From contig NZ_SLXJ01000012.1 of assembly GCF_004345745.1 (NCBI RefSeq), positions 1 to 55,357 of the forward strand: a stretch of 55,357 nt of DNA, given 5' to 3'. The notes under the pieces were generated by a model. That model saw only the letters and a program-made list of their open reading frames with translations, ran no database searches and was not told the DNA's origin. Positions within the stretch are counted from its first letter, which is position 1. Every line of letters begins with the position of its first letter. Below, piece after piece: positions 9,256-19,349 of the stretch. The DNA is from Nicoletella semolina. Lineage in GTDB: Bacteria > Pseudomonadota > Gammaproteobacteria > Enterobacterales > Pasteurellaceae. The translations under genes were made by a program, and so were the position numbers.

Positions 9256-9621
9256 ATGACAACGCCTACCAACTATGAAGAGACAATTTTTAGCAAAATT
9301 ATTCGTAAAGAAATCCCAGCCAAAATTGTTTATCAAGATGAATTAGTTACTGCCTTTCGTGATATTGCTCCACAAGCAAAAACGCATGTTTTAATTATCC
9401 CTAATAAATTTATCCCAACACTCAACCATGTTACTGATGAGGACGAAGCAGTTCTAGGACGTTTAATGACAGTTGCAGCCAAGATTGCCAAAGAGGAAGG
9501 AATTGCTGAAGAGGGATATCGATTAATTATGAATTGTAATCAGCACGCAGGACAGGAAGTTTTCCATATCCATATGCACCTTTTAGGTGGTGAACCGTTA
9601 GGTAAAATGCTAGCAAAATAG
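9256..9621 (+). CDS. hinT: HIT-family purine nucleoside phosphoramidase HinT
   Basis: HinT hydrolyses AMP-lysine and related nucleoside phosphoramidates. The 121-residue protein starts with the conserved [18 protein letters not shown], has the [16 protein letters not shown] strand, and ends with the catalytic histidine triad [10 protein letters not shown], in which H-x-H-x-H supplies the nucleophile. Length and domain layout are standard. A strong AAGAGG ribosome site precedes the ATG. The order hinT-ycfL-thiK resembles E. coli hinT-ycfL-lpoB-thiK but lacks lpoB. Confidence 0.96.
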   Translation: MTTPTNYEETIFSKIIRKEIPAKIVYQDELVTAFRDIAPQAKTHVLIIPNKFIPTLNHVTDEDEAVLGRLMTVAAKIAKEEGIAEEGYRLIMNCNQHAGQEVFHIHMHLLGGEPLGKMLAK

Positions 9622-9635
9622 CAAAAATATAAATA

Positions 9636-10037
9636 ATGAGAAAAAGTATGTTAAAACTTCGTGTTTTTCTATGTGCATTATGCGTGTGTTTGGTGGGGTG
9701 TTCAGGTTCGCCAAATAGCTATTTGCCTACCCAAACTCAGCCAATTTTAAACATTGAGACCTCTATTGCAACATCGGTCGCTACTCAAACGCAAGAAGAG
9801 CAACTGGTTTTTACGAACCTGAAGCCTGAAATCACCACGTTGGCGTACAAAATATTTTGGTATGACCAATATGGTGTTACACAAACTATTTATACACCCA
9901 CAATCTATTTACAAGCGGCTGATCAGCTAAATGAGTGGCGAACATTATCGCTGCAGCCAAATGAAAGACGAGAGATTTCATTGACTAAGCCTACTGCAGA
10001 AAGTACGCACTATCGAGTGTATGTGCGTGCAAATTAA
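9636..10037 (+). CDS. ycfL: YcfL-like (DUF1425) lipoprotein
   Basis: This is a 133-residue predicted lipoprotein. A signal peptide of about 20 residues ends in the lipobox LVGC, with the acylated Cys followed by SGSPN. The mature part has the beta-rich DUF1425 pattern: an FTNLKP segment, IFWYDQYG, LQPNERREI and a final HYRVYVRAN. The function of the family is unknown, and its products are expected in the periplasm or outer membrane. The start could also be the ATG at 9648, since neither start has a strong ribosome site. Its end overlaps thiK by 17 bp, so the two are translationally linked. Confidence 0.85.
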   Translation: MRKSMLKLRVFLCALCVCLVGCSGSPNSYLPTQTQPILNIETSIATSVATQTQEEQLVFTNLKPEITTLAYKIFWYDQYGVTQTIYTPTIYLQAADQLNEWRTLSLQPNERREISLTKPTAESTHYRVYVRAN

Positions 10038-10806
10038 TAACGGACTTGCTGAAAATGGCTTAAATTGGTTGATTAAACAGCGACAAAGTCCAATTGTTCA
10101 AATCTCGCCGTTGGCAGGTCTTACCGCTTGCAGTCAATTGATTGAGTTGGCAAACGGAGAGCGTTATATTTGGCGAAAACAGAGCGATAGAGCAAGCAAT
10201 TACGGGATAAATTACCAAGCCGAAGCGATGTTGCTTCAAGAGCTTGCACCGCTCGGTTTTACGCCCAAAGTGGTTTATTCTGATGCCCAAGGCTCACTGC
10301 TAAACTGGATTGAGGGAGCTGTGCCAAGTGCGTTTTCAAATGAATTGCTAGAAAAACTTGCCCGATATCTTGCTCGGTTACATCATTTTGATTGGCAAGC
10401 GGTCAAAAATTCACAAAATTTTGCGATATTAAATTTAGCAGAACGCTGTACTTTTTTATGGGAAAAATTGCCTGATACTAAGCAAAAACAACTTTCCTCT
10501 TTACGTCCTTTTCGTCAAATCACTCCGTTGGCACAAGCCGTTTGCCACCACGATTTACATCTTGGCAATCTGCTTTTGCAAGACAACTCCCTGTTTATCA
10601 TTGATTGGGAATATGCCGCACTTTCGGATCCTGCCCTTGATATTGCATTGTTTTTCGAGTCAAGCCAGCTAACCTCACAACAAAAAATGCATTTTTTTAC
10701 ACACTATTTTGCAAAAAATTCCGTCAATCTGACCGCTTATGCTGCTAAAATAAAAGAATACCAACCTGAAATAAAAAAGTTGAACCAGCTTTGGTTTGCG
10801 TTATAG
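10021..10806 (+). CDS. thiK: Thiamine kinase-like aminoglycoside/choline kinase family protein
   Basis: This 261-residue protein belongs to the choline kinase/APH superfamily. It has the ATP-binding lysine region RYIWRKQSD, the catalytic Brenner loop CHHDLHLGNLLLQD and the metal-binding IDWEYAALSDPALDIALF. Position after hinT-ycfL matches E. coli thiK, which phosphorylates thiamine, so thiK is the best assignment. Pasteurellaceae members may act on another small alcohol, so the substrate is less certain than the fold. It overlaps ycfL by 17 bp. Its end lies 91 bp before a predicted Fur site. Confidence 0.8.
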   Translation: MCVQINNGLAENGLNWLIKQRQSPIVQISPLAGLTACSQLIELANGERYIWRKQSDRASNYGINYQAEAMLLQELAPLGFTPKVVYSDAQGSLLNWIEGAVPSAFSNELLEKLARYLARLHHFDWQAVKNSQNFAILNLAERCTFLWEKLPDTKQKQLSSLRPFRQITPLAQAVCHHDLHLGNLLLQDNSLFIIDWEYAALSDPALDIALFFESSQLTSQQKMHFFTHYFAKNSVNLTAYAAKIKEYQPEIKKLNQLWFAL

Positions 10807-10883
10807 CTTTTTGTCGAATGAAATGAAGAGAAACAGAATTAATGATGAGAACCATTTCTATTTGTAAAATAATGTAAAGGCGA

Positions 10884-10912
10884 TTGCTTTTATTTTTGAT
10901 AATCACTATCAT
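10884..10912 (+). promoter_or_regulatory. Promoter with overlapping Fur box
   Basis: TTGCTT (-35, 10884-10889) and TATCAT (-10, 10907-10912) are spaced exactly 17 bp. TGATAATCACTATCA at 10897-10911 covers the spacer and -10 and matches 13 of 14 defined positions of the Fur 7-1-7 motif TGATAATNATTATCA. Iron-loaded Fur bound here would block polymerase, so the downstream transcript should appear under iron limitation. The predicted start is near 10919. Confidence 0.7.
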
Positions 10913-10918
10913 CTAGAA

Positions 10919-10989
10919 AATTTAAAAATAATAGGTAATCACTCCAACTCTTACGCTAGATTTCCCCACAAAATCTAGCGATTTTTTTA
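10919..10989 (+). ncRNA. Candidate Fur-regulated small RNA
   Basis: Between the Fur-box promoter and a strong terminator lies a 70-nt stretch with no convincing reading frame. It ends in a perfect 10-bp stem (CGCTAGATTT / AAATCTAGCG, loop CCCCACA) at 10954-10980, followed by ATTTTTTT. Size, iron control and intrinsic terminator recall RyhB of enterics and HrrF of Haemophilus, which spare iron by repressing mRNAs for iron-using proteins. I cannot confirm homology by sequence. It lies in the 339-bp gap between thiK and tyrS. Confidence 0.6.
10954..10988 (+). terminator. Rho-independent terminator of the candidate small RNA
   Basis: A perfect 10-bp inverted repeat with a 7-nt loop is followed by a run of seven T. 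It could also end thiK transcription. It lies 157 bp before tyrS. Confidence 0.85.
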
Positions 10990-11145
10990 TCATTTGCTTC
11001 TTTATCAACCATTCCTCTCACTTTGATTTTTTTCTTGATTTATCTATGCATTATCTACGATTTTTTGTGATGCTTCTCTATGATTTTTAGCTTATCTCGT
11101 TATAATATCTGCCATTTTAGCGTTATAAAACAGAAAGGATAATCT

Positions 11146-12339
11146 ATGACATTGCCGATTGACACACTTTTAGCTGAACTAAAACGTGGTGTAGAAGATG
11201 TATATTCAGAAGTCGATCTGATTGAAAAATTGAAAGAAAATCGTCCATTGCGTATCAAACTTGGGGCGGATCCCACTGCACCTGATATTCATTTAGGTCA
11301 TACCGTGGTACTGAATAAATTACGTCAATTCCAAAATTTTGGACACGAAGTGATTTTTTTAATTGGTGATTTTACGGCAACAGTTGGTGATCCTTCAGGA
11401 AAAAATGCTACTCGTCCGCCACTTTCTCGTGAGGACGTGCTACGCAATGCGGAAACCTACAAAGAACAGATTTTCAAAATTCTTGATCCTCAAAAAACGA
11501 AAATTGTGTTTAACTCCGACTGGTTAGGCGAGTTAGGAACAGTTGGAATGATTCGTCTTGCCTCTAATTATACAGTGGCTCGAATGCTAGAACGTGATGA
11601 TTTTAAAAAACGTTTTGCTAATAACCAACCGATTGCTATTCACGAATTTATTTATCCGCTATTACAAGGCTACGATTCGGTACACTTAAAAGCCGATGTT
11701 GAACTTGGCGGTACTGACCAGACGTTTAATTTATTGATTGGGCGAGAGCTGCAAAAATCAGCAGGGCAAAAACCGCAAGTCGCAATGACACTTCCTTTGC
11801 TTGTCGGGCTAGATGGTGAGAAAAAAATGTCAAAATCGTTGGGTAACTATATTGGTGTTACTGAAGAGCCTAATGAGATGTTTGGCAAGATTATGTCGAT
11901 TTCTGACGAATTAATGTGGGATTGGTATAACTTGCTTTCTTTCCGTCCATTAGAGGAAATTGCTCAGTTAAAAGCGGAGGTTCTAGCAGGAAAGAACCCT
12001 CGAGATATTAAAATTTTACTTGCTAAAGAAATTATCGCACGCTTTCATAATGACAGTGCAGCCCAAGCGGCAGAGCAAGCCTTTATTAATCGCTTTCAAA
12101 AAGGTGCATTACCAGATGAAATGCCTGAATTAAGTTTTGAAGGGGATAGACCATTGGCTAATTTATTAAAAGAGGCAGAGCTTGTTAGCTCTACATCAGA
12201 AGCCATTCGCTCTATTCAACAAGGTGGTGTTAAAATAGATGGCGAGAAGGTGGAGGACACTAAATTGGTGATTACCGCTGGCACGCGTGCTGTGTTCCAA
12301 GTCGGCAAACGAAAATTTGCTCGCATTTCTGTAAATTAA
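11146..12339 (+). CDS. tyrS: Tyrosyl-tRNA synthetase
   Basis: This class I aminoacyl-tRNA synthetase charges tRNA-Tyr. The 397-residue protein has the HIGH-type motif HLGH at residues 49-52, [11 protein letters not shown], the tyrosine-binding [10 protein letters not shown] at about 189-198, the KMSKS loop at 227-231 and a C-terminal S4 RNA-binding domain ([16 protein letters not shown]). The compact length and sequence fit the TyrRS form found in Haemophilus rather than the longer E. coli enzyme. AGAAAGGATA provides the ribosome site. A TATAAT box at 11101-11106 may be its promoter, although no good -35 is seen. Confidence 0.96.
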   Translation: MTLPIDTLLAELKRGVEDVYSEVDLIEKLKENRPLRIKLGADPTAPDIHLGHTVVLNKLRQFQNFGHEVIFLIGDFTATVGDPSGKNATRPPLSREDVLRNAETYKEQIFKILDPQKTKIVFNSDWLGELGTVGMIRLASNYTVARMLERDDFKKRFANNQPIAIHEFIYPLLQGYDSVHLKADVELGGTDQTFNLLIGRELQKSAGQKPQVAMTLPLLVGLDGEKKMSKSLGNYIGVTEEPNEMFGKIMSISDELMWDWYNLLSFRPLEEIAQLKAEVLAGKNPRDIKILLAKEIIARFHNDSAAQAAEQAFINRFQKGALPDEMPELSFEGDRPLANLLKEAELVSSTSEAIRSIQQGGVKIDGEKVEDTKLVITAGTRAVFQVGKRKFARISVN

Positions 12340-12347
12340 CCCTCATT

Positions 12348-12373
12348 TACCTCCCTATTAAGGTAGGGAGGTA
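12348..12373. repeat. Perfect inverted repeat between tyrS and ubiJ
   Basis: TACCTCCCTA and TAGGGAGGTA form a perfect 10-bp stem around TTAAGG. It has no T-run, so it is a weak candidate for a terminator. It may instead be a processing or pausing hairpin, or a remnant of the CCCTCC-type repeats. The right arm ends at an ATG that could be mistaken for the ubiJ start. Confidence 0.5.
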
Positions 12374-12399
12374 TGATAGCTGATAACTTAGGGCGAATA

Positions 12400-13044
12400 A
12401 TGACGGCACTTCTCAGACAATTTATGCTGCCTCAGTTGGCAATTGGCACAATCGAAACAGTCTTTAATCTATTATTACAGCGTTCAGGTCAGACATTACC
12501 CATTTTGCGTAAATTAGCGGATAAAACCCTCAAAGTGGAACTTATCTCGCCGAATATTACACTGTTTATTTTGTTTAGCGAAACGAGAACTGAGTGGCTT
12601 AATCAATACAGTGGTACGCCTGATTGTACAATAACCTTAGCCTCGCAAATACTTCCTAAACTACGCGATAGACAGCATTTAGCAACCCTGATTAATCAGC
12701 AATCAGTTATCTTACAAGGTGATTTGCAACTGTTACAGCAATTTAGCCGCTTGCTTGATGAGCTTGAGACTGACCCTGCTGAATTACTGTCGCCGATTAT
12801 AGGTGATGTCTTAGCACAAGCTTCTACAAACGTTGTTAAAATGCTGTTTAATCGATGTCAGCAACAATTTTCTCAACAGAGCCATTATCTTGCTGAAAAC
12901 TTAACGACTGAATTTTCTGTTGTGGTACATCGTTTACAAATTGCTGACTTTTGCGATCAAGTTAGCGAACTTGCACAACAAGCGGTTAAATTAGAGCAAA
13001 AAATTGCAAAGTTGGATACACAAAGATCTTCAAGGACGCTATGA
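12400..13044 (+). CDS. ubiJ: Ubiquinone biosynthesis accessory factor UbiJ
   Basis: UbiJ is a lipid-binding SCP2-domain protein that, with UbiK, scaffolds the aerobic ubiquinone synthesis complex. The 214-residue product matches the family through [11 protein letters not shown], the CTITLAS strand, [25 protein letters not shown] and [15 protein letters not shown], ending in a coiled coil. I set the start at 12400 ([10 protein letters not shown]), preceded by TTAGGGCGA. The upstream ATG at 12373 is part of an inverted repeat. The stop overlaps the ubiB start by 4 bp (ATGA). The usual upstream partner ubiE is missing here, with tyrS in its place. Confidence 0.92.
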   Translation: MTALLRQFMLPQLAIGTIETVFNLLLQRSGQTLPILRKLADKTLKVELISPNITLFILFSETRTEWLNQYSGTPDCTITLASQILPKLRDRQHLATLINQQSVILQGDLQLLQQFSRLLDELETDPAELLSPIIGDVLAQASTNVVKMLFNRCQQQFSQQSHYLAENLTTEFSVVVHRLQIADFCDQVSELAQQAVKLEQKIAKLDTQRSSRTL

Positions 13045-14687
13045 TTTTCAAAAATTCTCGCAGGCTTTACCGCATTATTCATACCTTTTTACGTTATGGG
13101 ATTGATGAAGCCATTCCAAATATCGCTGCTACTCGCCAATTACGTTTTGCTCGCAAACTATTATTTGGGGTAAAAAATGATTTCTCAAATCAGCCGTTGA
13201 GCGTTCGCCTACGTTTAGCTTTGCAAGAATTAGGCCCCGTTTGGATCAAACTCGGTCAAATGCTCTCTACTCGGCGTGATTTATTTCCCCCTGAATTTGC
13301 TGATCAACTCGCTCTGCTACAAGACGCTGTTGAACCTTTTGAGGGGAAACTGGCTCGAGAAATTATTGAGAAAAGTTTAGGCAGCAGTATTGAGACGTGG
13401 TTTGATGATTTTGATGAAACCGCATTGGCTTCTGCTTCAATCGCTCAAGTGCATACTGCAAAATTCAACCAAGCTCAAGCGTTTGCAGGTCAAGAAGTGG
13501 TGTTAAAAGTCCTTCGTCCTAATATCGAAGAGGCGATCTTTGCTGACATTTCACTGATGTATCGCCTAGCTCACTGGATTCCAAAATTGAATGTACAAGG
13601 CAAACGACTAAGAGCAGTAGAAGTCGTGAGAGAATATGAAAAGACGCTGTTAAGTGAGCTAGATTTGCGTAAAGAAATGCGTAATGCAATGCGTTTACGA
13701 GCCAATTTTGAACAGAGTGAAATGCTTTATGTTCCTCAAATGCATACCCATTTTTGCCATAAAAATGTGATTGTGATGGAACGAATTTACGGTATTCCTG
13801 TGGCAAATATTGCTGAATTGAATGCGAATGGCATTGATATGAAGTTATTAGCAGAGCGTGGCGTACAAGTTTTTTTCACTCAAGTCTTTCGAGATAGCTT
13901 TTTCCATGCAGATATGCACCCAGGCAACATTTTTGTCAATCCTAACCACCCAGAAAATCCACAATATATTGGCATTGATTGCGGTATTGTTGGGACATTA
14001 AATCAAAATGATAAACGCTATTTGGCTGAGAGTTTCGTTGCCTTTTTTAATCGAGATTATCGCAAAGTAGCATTAATGCACGTCGAATCAGGCTGGACAC
14101 CTGCTGATACGGATATTGATGCTTTTGAACAAGCATTTCGTGAAGTTTGTGAACCCATTTTTGCAAAACCACTCTCTGAAATTTCCTTTGGAAATGTGCT
14201 GCTAAATCTGTTTAATGTCGCTCGTGAATTTAATATGGAAGTCCAACCTCAGCTTGTTTTACTCCAGAAAACGCTGCTTTACATTGAAGGATTAGGTAGA
14301 CAAATTTACCCACAGCTTGATTTATGGCAAACAGCAAAACCTTTCTTACAAAATTGGCTAGACGAACAAATGGGCGTAAAAGCAATGTGGCGTGATATCA
14401 AGGAAAATCTGCCTCAATTTAGACAACATTTTGCCCAGCTACCTAATACGCTTTTTCAAGCATTAGAGCAACAAAAACAGATTAACCTACGCTTAGCAGA
14501 AATCAATCAAACGTTGAATTCAAAACAGCCTTCATTAACACGATACAAACTCGCTTTACTTGCAATTATTTTAATGGGTACATTTTGGCAATTTCCAATT
14601 ATGCCATTATGGTTAAGTGTCCCCATTTTATTTTTGAGCATAACATCACTCAGTATTATGTTACTCATTTCGATAATTAGGCGATAA
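13041..14687 (+). CDS. ubiB: Ubiquinone biosynthesis ATPase-like kinase UbiB
   Basis: UbiB is an ADCK/ABC1-family protein-kinase-like ATPase needed for ubiquinone synthesis, thought to help extract lipid intermediates from the membrane. The 548-residue protein has the family KxGQ motif ([13 protein letters not shown]) near residue 75, the alanine-rich ASASIAQVH loop replacing the usual glycine loop, KVLRPNI, the catalytic [13 protein letters not shown] and GIDCGIVG. Two hydrophobic helices near the C terminus anchor it to the membrane. It overlaps ubiJ by 4 bp. Confidence 0.96.
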   Translation: MIFKNSRRLYRIIHTFLRYGIDEAIPNIAATRQLRFARKLLFGVKNDFSNQPLSVRLRLALQELGPVWIKLGQMLSTRRDLFPPEFADQLALLQDAVEPFEGKLAREIIEKSLGSSIETWFDDFDETALASASIAQVHTAKFNQAQAFAGQEVVLKVLRPNIEEAIFADISLMYRLAHWIPKLNVQGKRLRAVEVVREYEKTLLSELDLRKEMRNAMRLRANFEQSEMLYVPQMHTHFCHKNVIVMERIYGIPVANIAELNANGIDMKLLAERGVQVFFTQVFRDSFFHADMHPGNIFVNPNHPENPQYIGIDCGIVGTLNQNDKRYLAESFVAFFNRDYRKVALMHVESGWTPADTDIDAFEQAFREVCEPIFAKPLSEISFGNVLLNLFNVAREFNMEVQPQLVLLQKTLLYIEGLGRQIYPQLDLWQTAKPFLQNWLDEQMGVKAMWRDIKENLPQFRQHFAQLPNTLFQALEQQKQINLRLAEINQTLNSKQPSLTRYKLALLAIILMGTFWQFPIMPLWLSVPILFLSITSLSIMLLISIIRR

Positions 14688-14706
14688 CTATCCCAATGGA
14701 AACCGA

Positions 14707-14716
14707 ACAAGCGGTC
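14707..14716 (+). repeat. Apl-type DNA uptake signal sequence (representative copy)
   Basis: ACAAGCGGTC is followed by a T-rich stretch and TTTTGCAAATTT, matching the extended Apl-type uptake signal of the Actinobacillus branch. It is one of more than two dozen CAAGCGGT cores seen on either strand, for example at 1278, 27468, 30788 and 52840. Such sites mark DNA for uptake by natural competence in the family. Confidence 0.9.
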
Positions 14717-14755
14717 TTTTTTACCACTATTTTTGCAAATTTTTAAGGAAAATTT

Positions 14756-15913
14756 ATGCGTTCTCCCACCATTGCAATTGTTGCAGGCGAAGTGTCTGGC
14801 GATATTTTAGGAGCAGGTTTAATTAATGCATTAAAAAATCACTATCCCTACGCACGTTTTATTGGCGTAGCAGGCGAAAAAATGCAACAAGCAGGTTGTG
14901 AAACGTTATTTAATATGGAAGAGCTTTCTGTGATGGGGCTGGTGGAAGTCATAAAACATCTCCCTCGATTATTAAAACGCCGTCAGGAAGTTGTTCAGAC
15001 AATGTTAGCGATTAAGCCTGATATTTTTATTGGGATTGATGCACCTGATTTTAATTTAGGGATCGAAGCAAAACTGAAAGCAAAAGGAATTAAAACCATT
15101 CATTATGTCAGCCCATCTGTTTGGGCGTGGCGACAAAATCGCATACATAAAATCGCTGAAGCAACAGATTTGATGCTTGCCTTTTTGCCCTTTGAGAAAG
15201 CCTTTTATGATCGTTTTAATGTGCCTTGCCGATTTATCGGGCACACGATGGCTGATGCAATCCCATTATACCCCGATCGCCAAAAAGCCTGCCAACAATT
15301 ACAGCTTAATGAAAACCAACGTTATGTTGCAATACTTGTGGGTAGCCGAGCCAGTGAACTCAATTTTCTGACAGAACCTTTTTTGCAAGCAGCTGAATTA
15401 CTTAAAACAACCTATCCAGATATCCAGTTTTTAGTCCCATTAGTCAGCAAAACACGCCTTGCCCAATTTGAAGCATTAAAAGCAAAAGTTGCTCCAGATT
15501 TGGAGGTTATTCCTTTAATTGGACAAGCTCGCAATGCAATGATTATCGCACAAGCAACATTACTGGCATCAGGCACAGCTGCATTAGAAGCGATGTTGTG
15601 CAAATCGCCAATGGTGGTGGGATATAAAATGAAGCCTGCGACCTATTGGTTGGCAAAAAGAATCGTAAAAACAGATTATATTTCATTGCCAAATTTACTC
15701 GCAAACGCACCGCTTGTCCCAGAGCTAATCCAAGATCAGTGCAGTCCAAAAAATTTAGCACAACATTTATCAGTTTATTTATCAACTGCCACAGACGAAA
15801 AAGCAGCAACAACATTGTTAAAACAACGTTTTATTGAATTACATCAACATATTCAATGTAACGCAGATGAACAAGCAGCACAGGCAGTCGTGGATTTGTT
15901 GGAAGGGGAGTAG
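14756..15913 (+). CDS. lpxB: Lipid-A-disaccharide synthase LpxB
   Basis: LpxB joins UDP-2,3-diacylglucosamine and lipid X to form the lipid A disaccharide at the inner face of the membrane. The 385-residue protein starts with the conserved [17 protein letters not shown] and has [49 protein letters not shown] and [12 protein letters not shown], all features of the GT-B family 19 fold. The usual neighbours lpxA and rnhB are not beside it here. Its ribosome site is AAGGAAA, after an uptake signal in the ubiB-lpxB gap. Confidence 0.97.
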   Translation: MRSPTIAIVAGEVSGDILGAGLINALKNHYPYARFIGVAGEKMQQAGCETLFNMEELSVMGLVEVIKHLPRLLKRRQEVVQTMLAIKPDIFIGIDAPDFNLGIEAKLKAKGIKTIHYVSPSVWAWRQNRIHKIAEATDLMLAFLPFEKAFYDRFNVPCRFIGHTMADAIPLYPDRQKACQQLQLNENQRYVAILVGSRASELNFLTEPFLQAAELLKTTYPDIQFLVPLVSKTRLAQFEALKAKVAPDLEVIPLIGQARNAMIIAQATLLASGTAALEAMLCKSPMVVGYKMKPATYWLAKRIVKTDYISLPNLLANAPLVPELIQDQCSPKNLAQHLSVYLSTATDEKAATTLLKQRFIELHQHIQCNADEQAAQAVVDLLEGE

Positions 15914-15942
15914 CTTTTAAGGCTTTTCCCCTTGAGACTTCA

Positions 15943-18900
15943 TTAACATTGACCAGTATGCAATGTTTGTAGAGCATAGACTTCAAAGTTGCCGATGTTT
16001 GTTACGCCTTGTGAGATTGCTTCTGCTGCAGCAATGGTGGTTTGAAGCGGCACTCTTTGCTGTAGTGCGGTGCGGCGGATAGAGTAGCTATCTTCAATCA
16101 CTTTGGGATCACCGCTGACTGTGTTAATCACGATGGCAATTTCATTATTTTTTAACGCATCAACAATATGTGGGCGACCTTCACGCACTTTATTGACCGT
16201 TTGTACCACAATGCCATTCTCACGCAAGAACTTCGCTGTGCCAAAGGTTGCACATAATCCATATCCCTGTTCTTGGAAACGTTGTGCGATAGCGATGAGT
16301 GCTTGTTTATCACGATCTAGCACAGACATAAACACTTTGCCGACTTTTGGTAAGCGTTCGCCTGCACCGAGCTGAGCCTTGAAAAATGCCTCTGCAAAGG
16401 TTTTGCCAACACCCATCACCTCTCCTGTAGAACGCATTTCAGGTCCTAAAATAGTATCTACCCCAGGGAATTTAATAAATGGAAAGACAGACTCTTTCAC
16501 AAAGTAGTGTGTTGGGGTAATGGTATTTAATGCCTGTTGCTGTTGCAGAGAAATGCCAGCCATAACCCTTGCCGCAATTTTTGCCCAAGGTTGTCCTGTT
16601 GCTTTACTCACAAATGGCACGGTGCGGCTAGCACGAGGATTCACTTCCAAAACATATACCACGTTATTTTGCACAGCAAACTGAACATTCATTAGCCCTT
16701 TAACCGCTAATGCAAATGCCATCGCTTCAGTCTGTTTGCAAATTTCTTGTTGAATCTGACCGCTTAATGAATAAGGCGGAATTGAGCAGGCAGAATCGCC
16801 ACTGTGAATGCCAGCTTGTTCAACGTGTTGCATAATCCCACTAATCACTACATTTTCACCATCGCATACGCAATCCACATCGACTTCAATCGCATTATTG
16901 AGGAAGTGATCAAGTAAAATTGGACTATCGTTGGATACCGAGACGGCTTCTCGCATATATTTACTTAGCTCATCATCGTTATAGACAATCTGCATTGCCC
17001 GTCCACCCAATACATAAGATGGACGCACAACTAGCGGATAGCCTACTTCATTGGCTAAAGATATGGCTTCAGTGGCATTGCGTGCGGTACGGTTAGCAGG
17101 CTGTTTCAAACCAAGATGATGCAAAATCTGCTGGAATCGTTCACGATCTTCTGCCATATCAATACTGTCTGCACTGGTACCAATAATATTCACGCCGTTT
17201 TCGTGTAAGGCATTGGCGAGTTTTAATGGCGTTTGTCCGCCATAATGGACGATCACGCCCCACGGTTGTTCAATATGCACAATCTCTAGCACATCTTCGA
17301 GCGTTAAAGGCTCAAAATAGAGGCGATCAGAGGTATCAAAGTCTGTGGAAACGGTTTCAGGATTACAGTTCACCATAATGGTTTCAAAACCGCTTTCACG
17401 CAATGCAAGGGCGGCGTGTACACAACAGTAATCAAATTCAATGCCTTGCCCAATGCGGTTTGGACCTCCACCTAAAATCATGACTTTTTTACGCTCTGAA
17501 GGCATTGCTTCGCATTCTTCCTCATAAGTAGAATAAAGATAAGCAGTATCAGAGGCAAATTCTGCCGCACAAGTATCTACTCGTTTGTACACAGGACGTA
17601 TATTGAGGCGATGGCGATAATCACGCACGGCTTTCTCGCTAGCTTGAGTCAGTTGTGAGATTCGCTTATCAGAAAAGCCTTTGCGTTTTAAGCGATACAT
17701 CTCTTTGTGATCCAAATCATTCAACGATTTTTGTTCTAATGCTAACTCTTCTTTCACTAAATCTTGAATTTGGACTAAAAACCACGGATCGATTTTAGAG
17801 TAATGATGCACTTCTTCAAGACTAAAGCCCGCTCCAAAAGCATCAGCAACATAAAGAATGCGGTTTGGACCTGGGTTGGCTAACTCACTGCGGATTTTTT
17901 CAGGCTCTTCTGAGAGTAAATTAAAGCCGCAAATGCCTGTTTCTAATCCACGCAACGCTTTTTGTAGCGATTCTTGGAACGTTCTCCCCATTGCCATGAC
18001 TTCACCGACTGATTTCATTTGAGTGGTTAAACGATCATCTGCGTTCGCAAATTTTTCAAAGGCAAAGCGAGGAATTTTAGTAACCACATAATCAAGAGTA
18101 GGCTCAAAAGAAGCAGGAATTAAACCGCCAGTAATATCATTGCGTAGCTCATTTAAGGTATAGCCTATAGCCAGTTTTGCGGCGACTTTCGCAATAGGGA
18201 ACCCTGTCGCTTTTGAGGCAAGGGCAGAAGAACGACTCACTCGTGGATTCATTTCAATTACGATCATTTCACCATTTTCAGGATTAATCGCAAATTGTAC
18301 ATTTGCCCCACCTGTGTCCACACCAATTTCACGCAACACGGCAAGTGAAGCATTACGCATTATTTGATACTCTTTATCGGTCAAGGTCTGTGCAGGGGCA
18401 ACGGTGATGGAGTCGCCTGTATGTACTCCCATCGGATCGAAGTTTTCAATTGAGCAGATGATGATACAGTTATCAGCTTTGTCTCGTACTACTTCCATCT
18501 CATACTCTTTCCAGCCAAGAACAGATTGTTCAATTAACAATTCGTGGGTTGGCGATGCCTCAAAACCACGCTCACAGATTGCCAAAAATTCATCACCGTT
18601 ATACGCAATACCGCCCCCAGAACCGCCCATCGTAAATGAGGGGCGAATTAACGTTGGAAAGCCAACTTTTTCTTGTGCAACAAGAGCTTCTTCCATCGTA
18701 TGTGCAACAAAAGATTTCGGCGTAAATAACCCTATTTTTTCCATCGCTTGTTTAAAGCGTCCACGATCTTCAGCCTTGTCGATGGCATCTTCTGTTGCAC
18801 CGATAAGCTCAACATTGTATTTTTTCAACACCCCATTTTTGGCAAGATCCAATGCACAATTCAACGCAGTTTGCCCCCCCATCGTAGGCAAAATAGCGTG

Positions 18901-19149
18901 AGGGCGTTCTTTTTCAATAATTTTTTCGACCGTTTGCCATTCAATTGGCTCAATATAGGTCACGTCCGCCATATTGGGATCAGTCATAATTGTCGCTGGA
19001 TTAGAATTCACTAATACGACTTTATAGCCTTCTTCACGCAGTGCTTTGCACGCCTGAGCTCCAGAGTAGTCAAATTCACACGCCTGCCCAATGACAATCG
19101 GACCTGCCCCAATAATTAAAATTGTGTTTATATCTGTACGTTTTGGCAT
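15943..19149 (-). CDS. carB: Carbamoyl-phosphate synthase large subunit CarB
   Basis: CarB makes carbamoyl phosphate from bicarbonate, two ATP and ammonia channelled from CarA, feeding arginine and pyrimidine synthesis. The 1068-residue protein has two ATP-grasp halves. The first has [17 protein letters not shown] at the start and [12 protein letters not shown]. The second has [17 protein letters not shown] and [16 protein letters not shown]-terminal allosteric MGS-like domain follows. I set the start at 19149 ([11 protein letters not shown]), identical in layout to E. coli. An upstream in-frame extension to 19206 reads through a GC-rich repeat and is not genuine. Confidence 0.97.
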   Translation of the reverse strand: MPKRTDINTILIIGAGPIVIGQACEFDYSGAQACKALREEGYKVVLVNSNPATIMTDPNMADVTYIEPIEWQTVEKIIEKERPHAILPTMGGQTALNCALDLAKNGVLKKYNVELIGATEDAIDKAEDRGRFKQAMEKIGLFTPKSFVAHTMEEALVAQEKVGFPTLIRPSFTMGGSGGGIAYNGDEFLAICERGFEASPTHELLIEQSVLGWKEYEMEVVRDKADNCIIICSIENFDPMGVHTGDSITVAPAQTLTDKEYQIMRNASLAVLREIGVDTGGANVQFAINPENGEMIVIEMNPRVSRSSALASKATGFPIAKVAAKLAIGYTLNELRNDITGGLIPASFEPTLDYVVTKIPRFAFEKFANADDRLTTQMKSVGEVMAMGRTFQESLQKALRGLETGICGFNLLSEEPEKIRSELANPGPNRILYVADAFGAGFSLEEVHHYSKIDPWFLVQIQDLVKEELALEQKSLNDLDHKEMYRLKRKGFSDKRISQLTQASEKAVRDYRHRLNIRPVYKRVDTCAAEFASDTAYLYSTYEEECEAMPSERKKVMILGGGPNRIGQGIEFDYCCVHAALALRESGFETIMVNCNPETVSTDFDTSDRLYFEPLTLEDVLEIVHIEQPWGVIVHYGGQTPLKLANALHENGVNIIGTSADSIDMAEDRERFQQILHHLGLKQPANRTARNATEAISLANEVGYPLVVRPSYVLGGRAMQIVYNDDELSKYMREAVSVSNDSPILLDHFLNNAIEVDVDCVCDGENVVISGIMQHVEQAGIHSGDSACSIPPYSLSGQIQQEICKQTEAMAFALAVKGLMNVQFAVQNNVVYVLEVNPRASRTVPFVSKATGQPWAKIAARVMAGISLQQQQALNTITPTHYFVKESVFPFIKFPGVDTILGPEMRSTGEVMGVGKTFAEAFFKAQLGAGERLPKVGKVFMSVLDRDKQALIAIAQRFQEQGYGLCATFGTAKFLRENGIVVQTVNKVREGRPHIVDALKNNEIAIVINTVSGDPKVIEDSYSIRRTALQQRVPLQTTIAAAEAISQGVTNIGNFEVYALQTLHTGQC

Positions 19150-19170
19150 TTTCAAATTCTCTTGGTTTTC

Positions 19171-19286
19171 AATCTCCCCCTGCCCCTCTTTACAAGACGG
19201 GAGCATTCTTTATCCAATTAAGCGATGAGTCTTTATTTCAGCTTAATCAGTTCCCCTCTTTAGTAAAGAGGGGCAAGGGGAGATTT
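19171..19286. repeat. Inverted GC-rich repeat element between carA and carB
   Basis: The 200-bp gap between carA and carB contains inverted copies of a CCCCTCTTTAC-type repeat. The left arm (AATCTCCCCCTGCCCCTC...) is at 19171-19193 and the right arm (...GAGGGGCAAGGGGAGATT) at about 19264-19286. The right copy also contains a perfect hairpin, CCCCTCTTTA-G-TAAAGAGGGG, at 19253-19273. The layout is a short non-coding element of about 115 bp. Inverted uptake-signal-like cores follow at about 19302 and 19343. Confidence 0.7.
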
Positions 19287-19349
19287 GTCAAAATATAAAG
19301 CGGTCAGTTTTATTAAAGTTTTTGCAAATTTTCTTACAAATCCCACCGC

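Noticed and set aside
12373-12399. Earlier ubiJ start
   Set aside because: The ATG belongs to a perfect inverted repeat with GGAGG only one base away, too close to serve as a ribosome site.
18404-18901. 165-codon frame on the plus strand
   Set aside because: It is wholly antisense to carB, in a region whose codons clearly belong to carB.
19150-19206. Longer carB start
   Set aside because: It reads through a GC-rich repeat; MPKRTDI is the conserved start.
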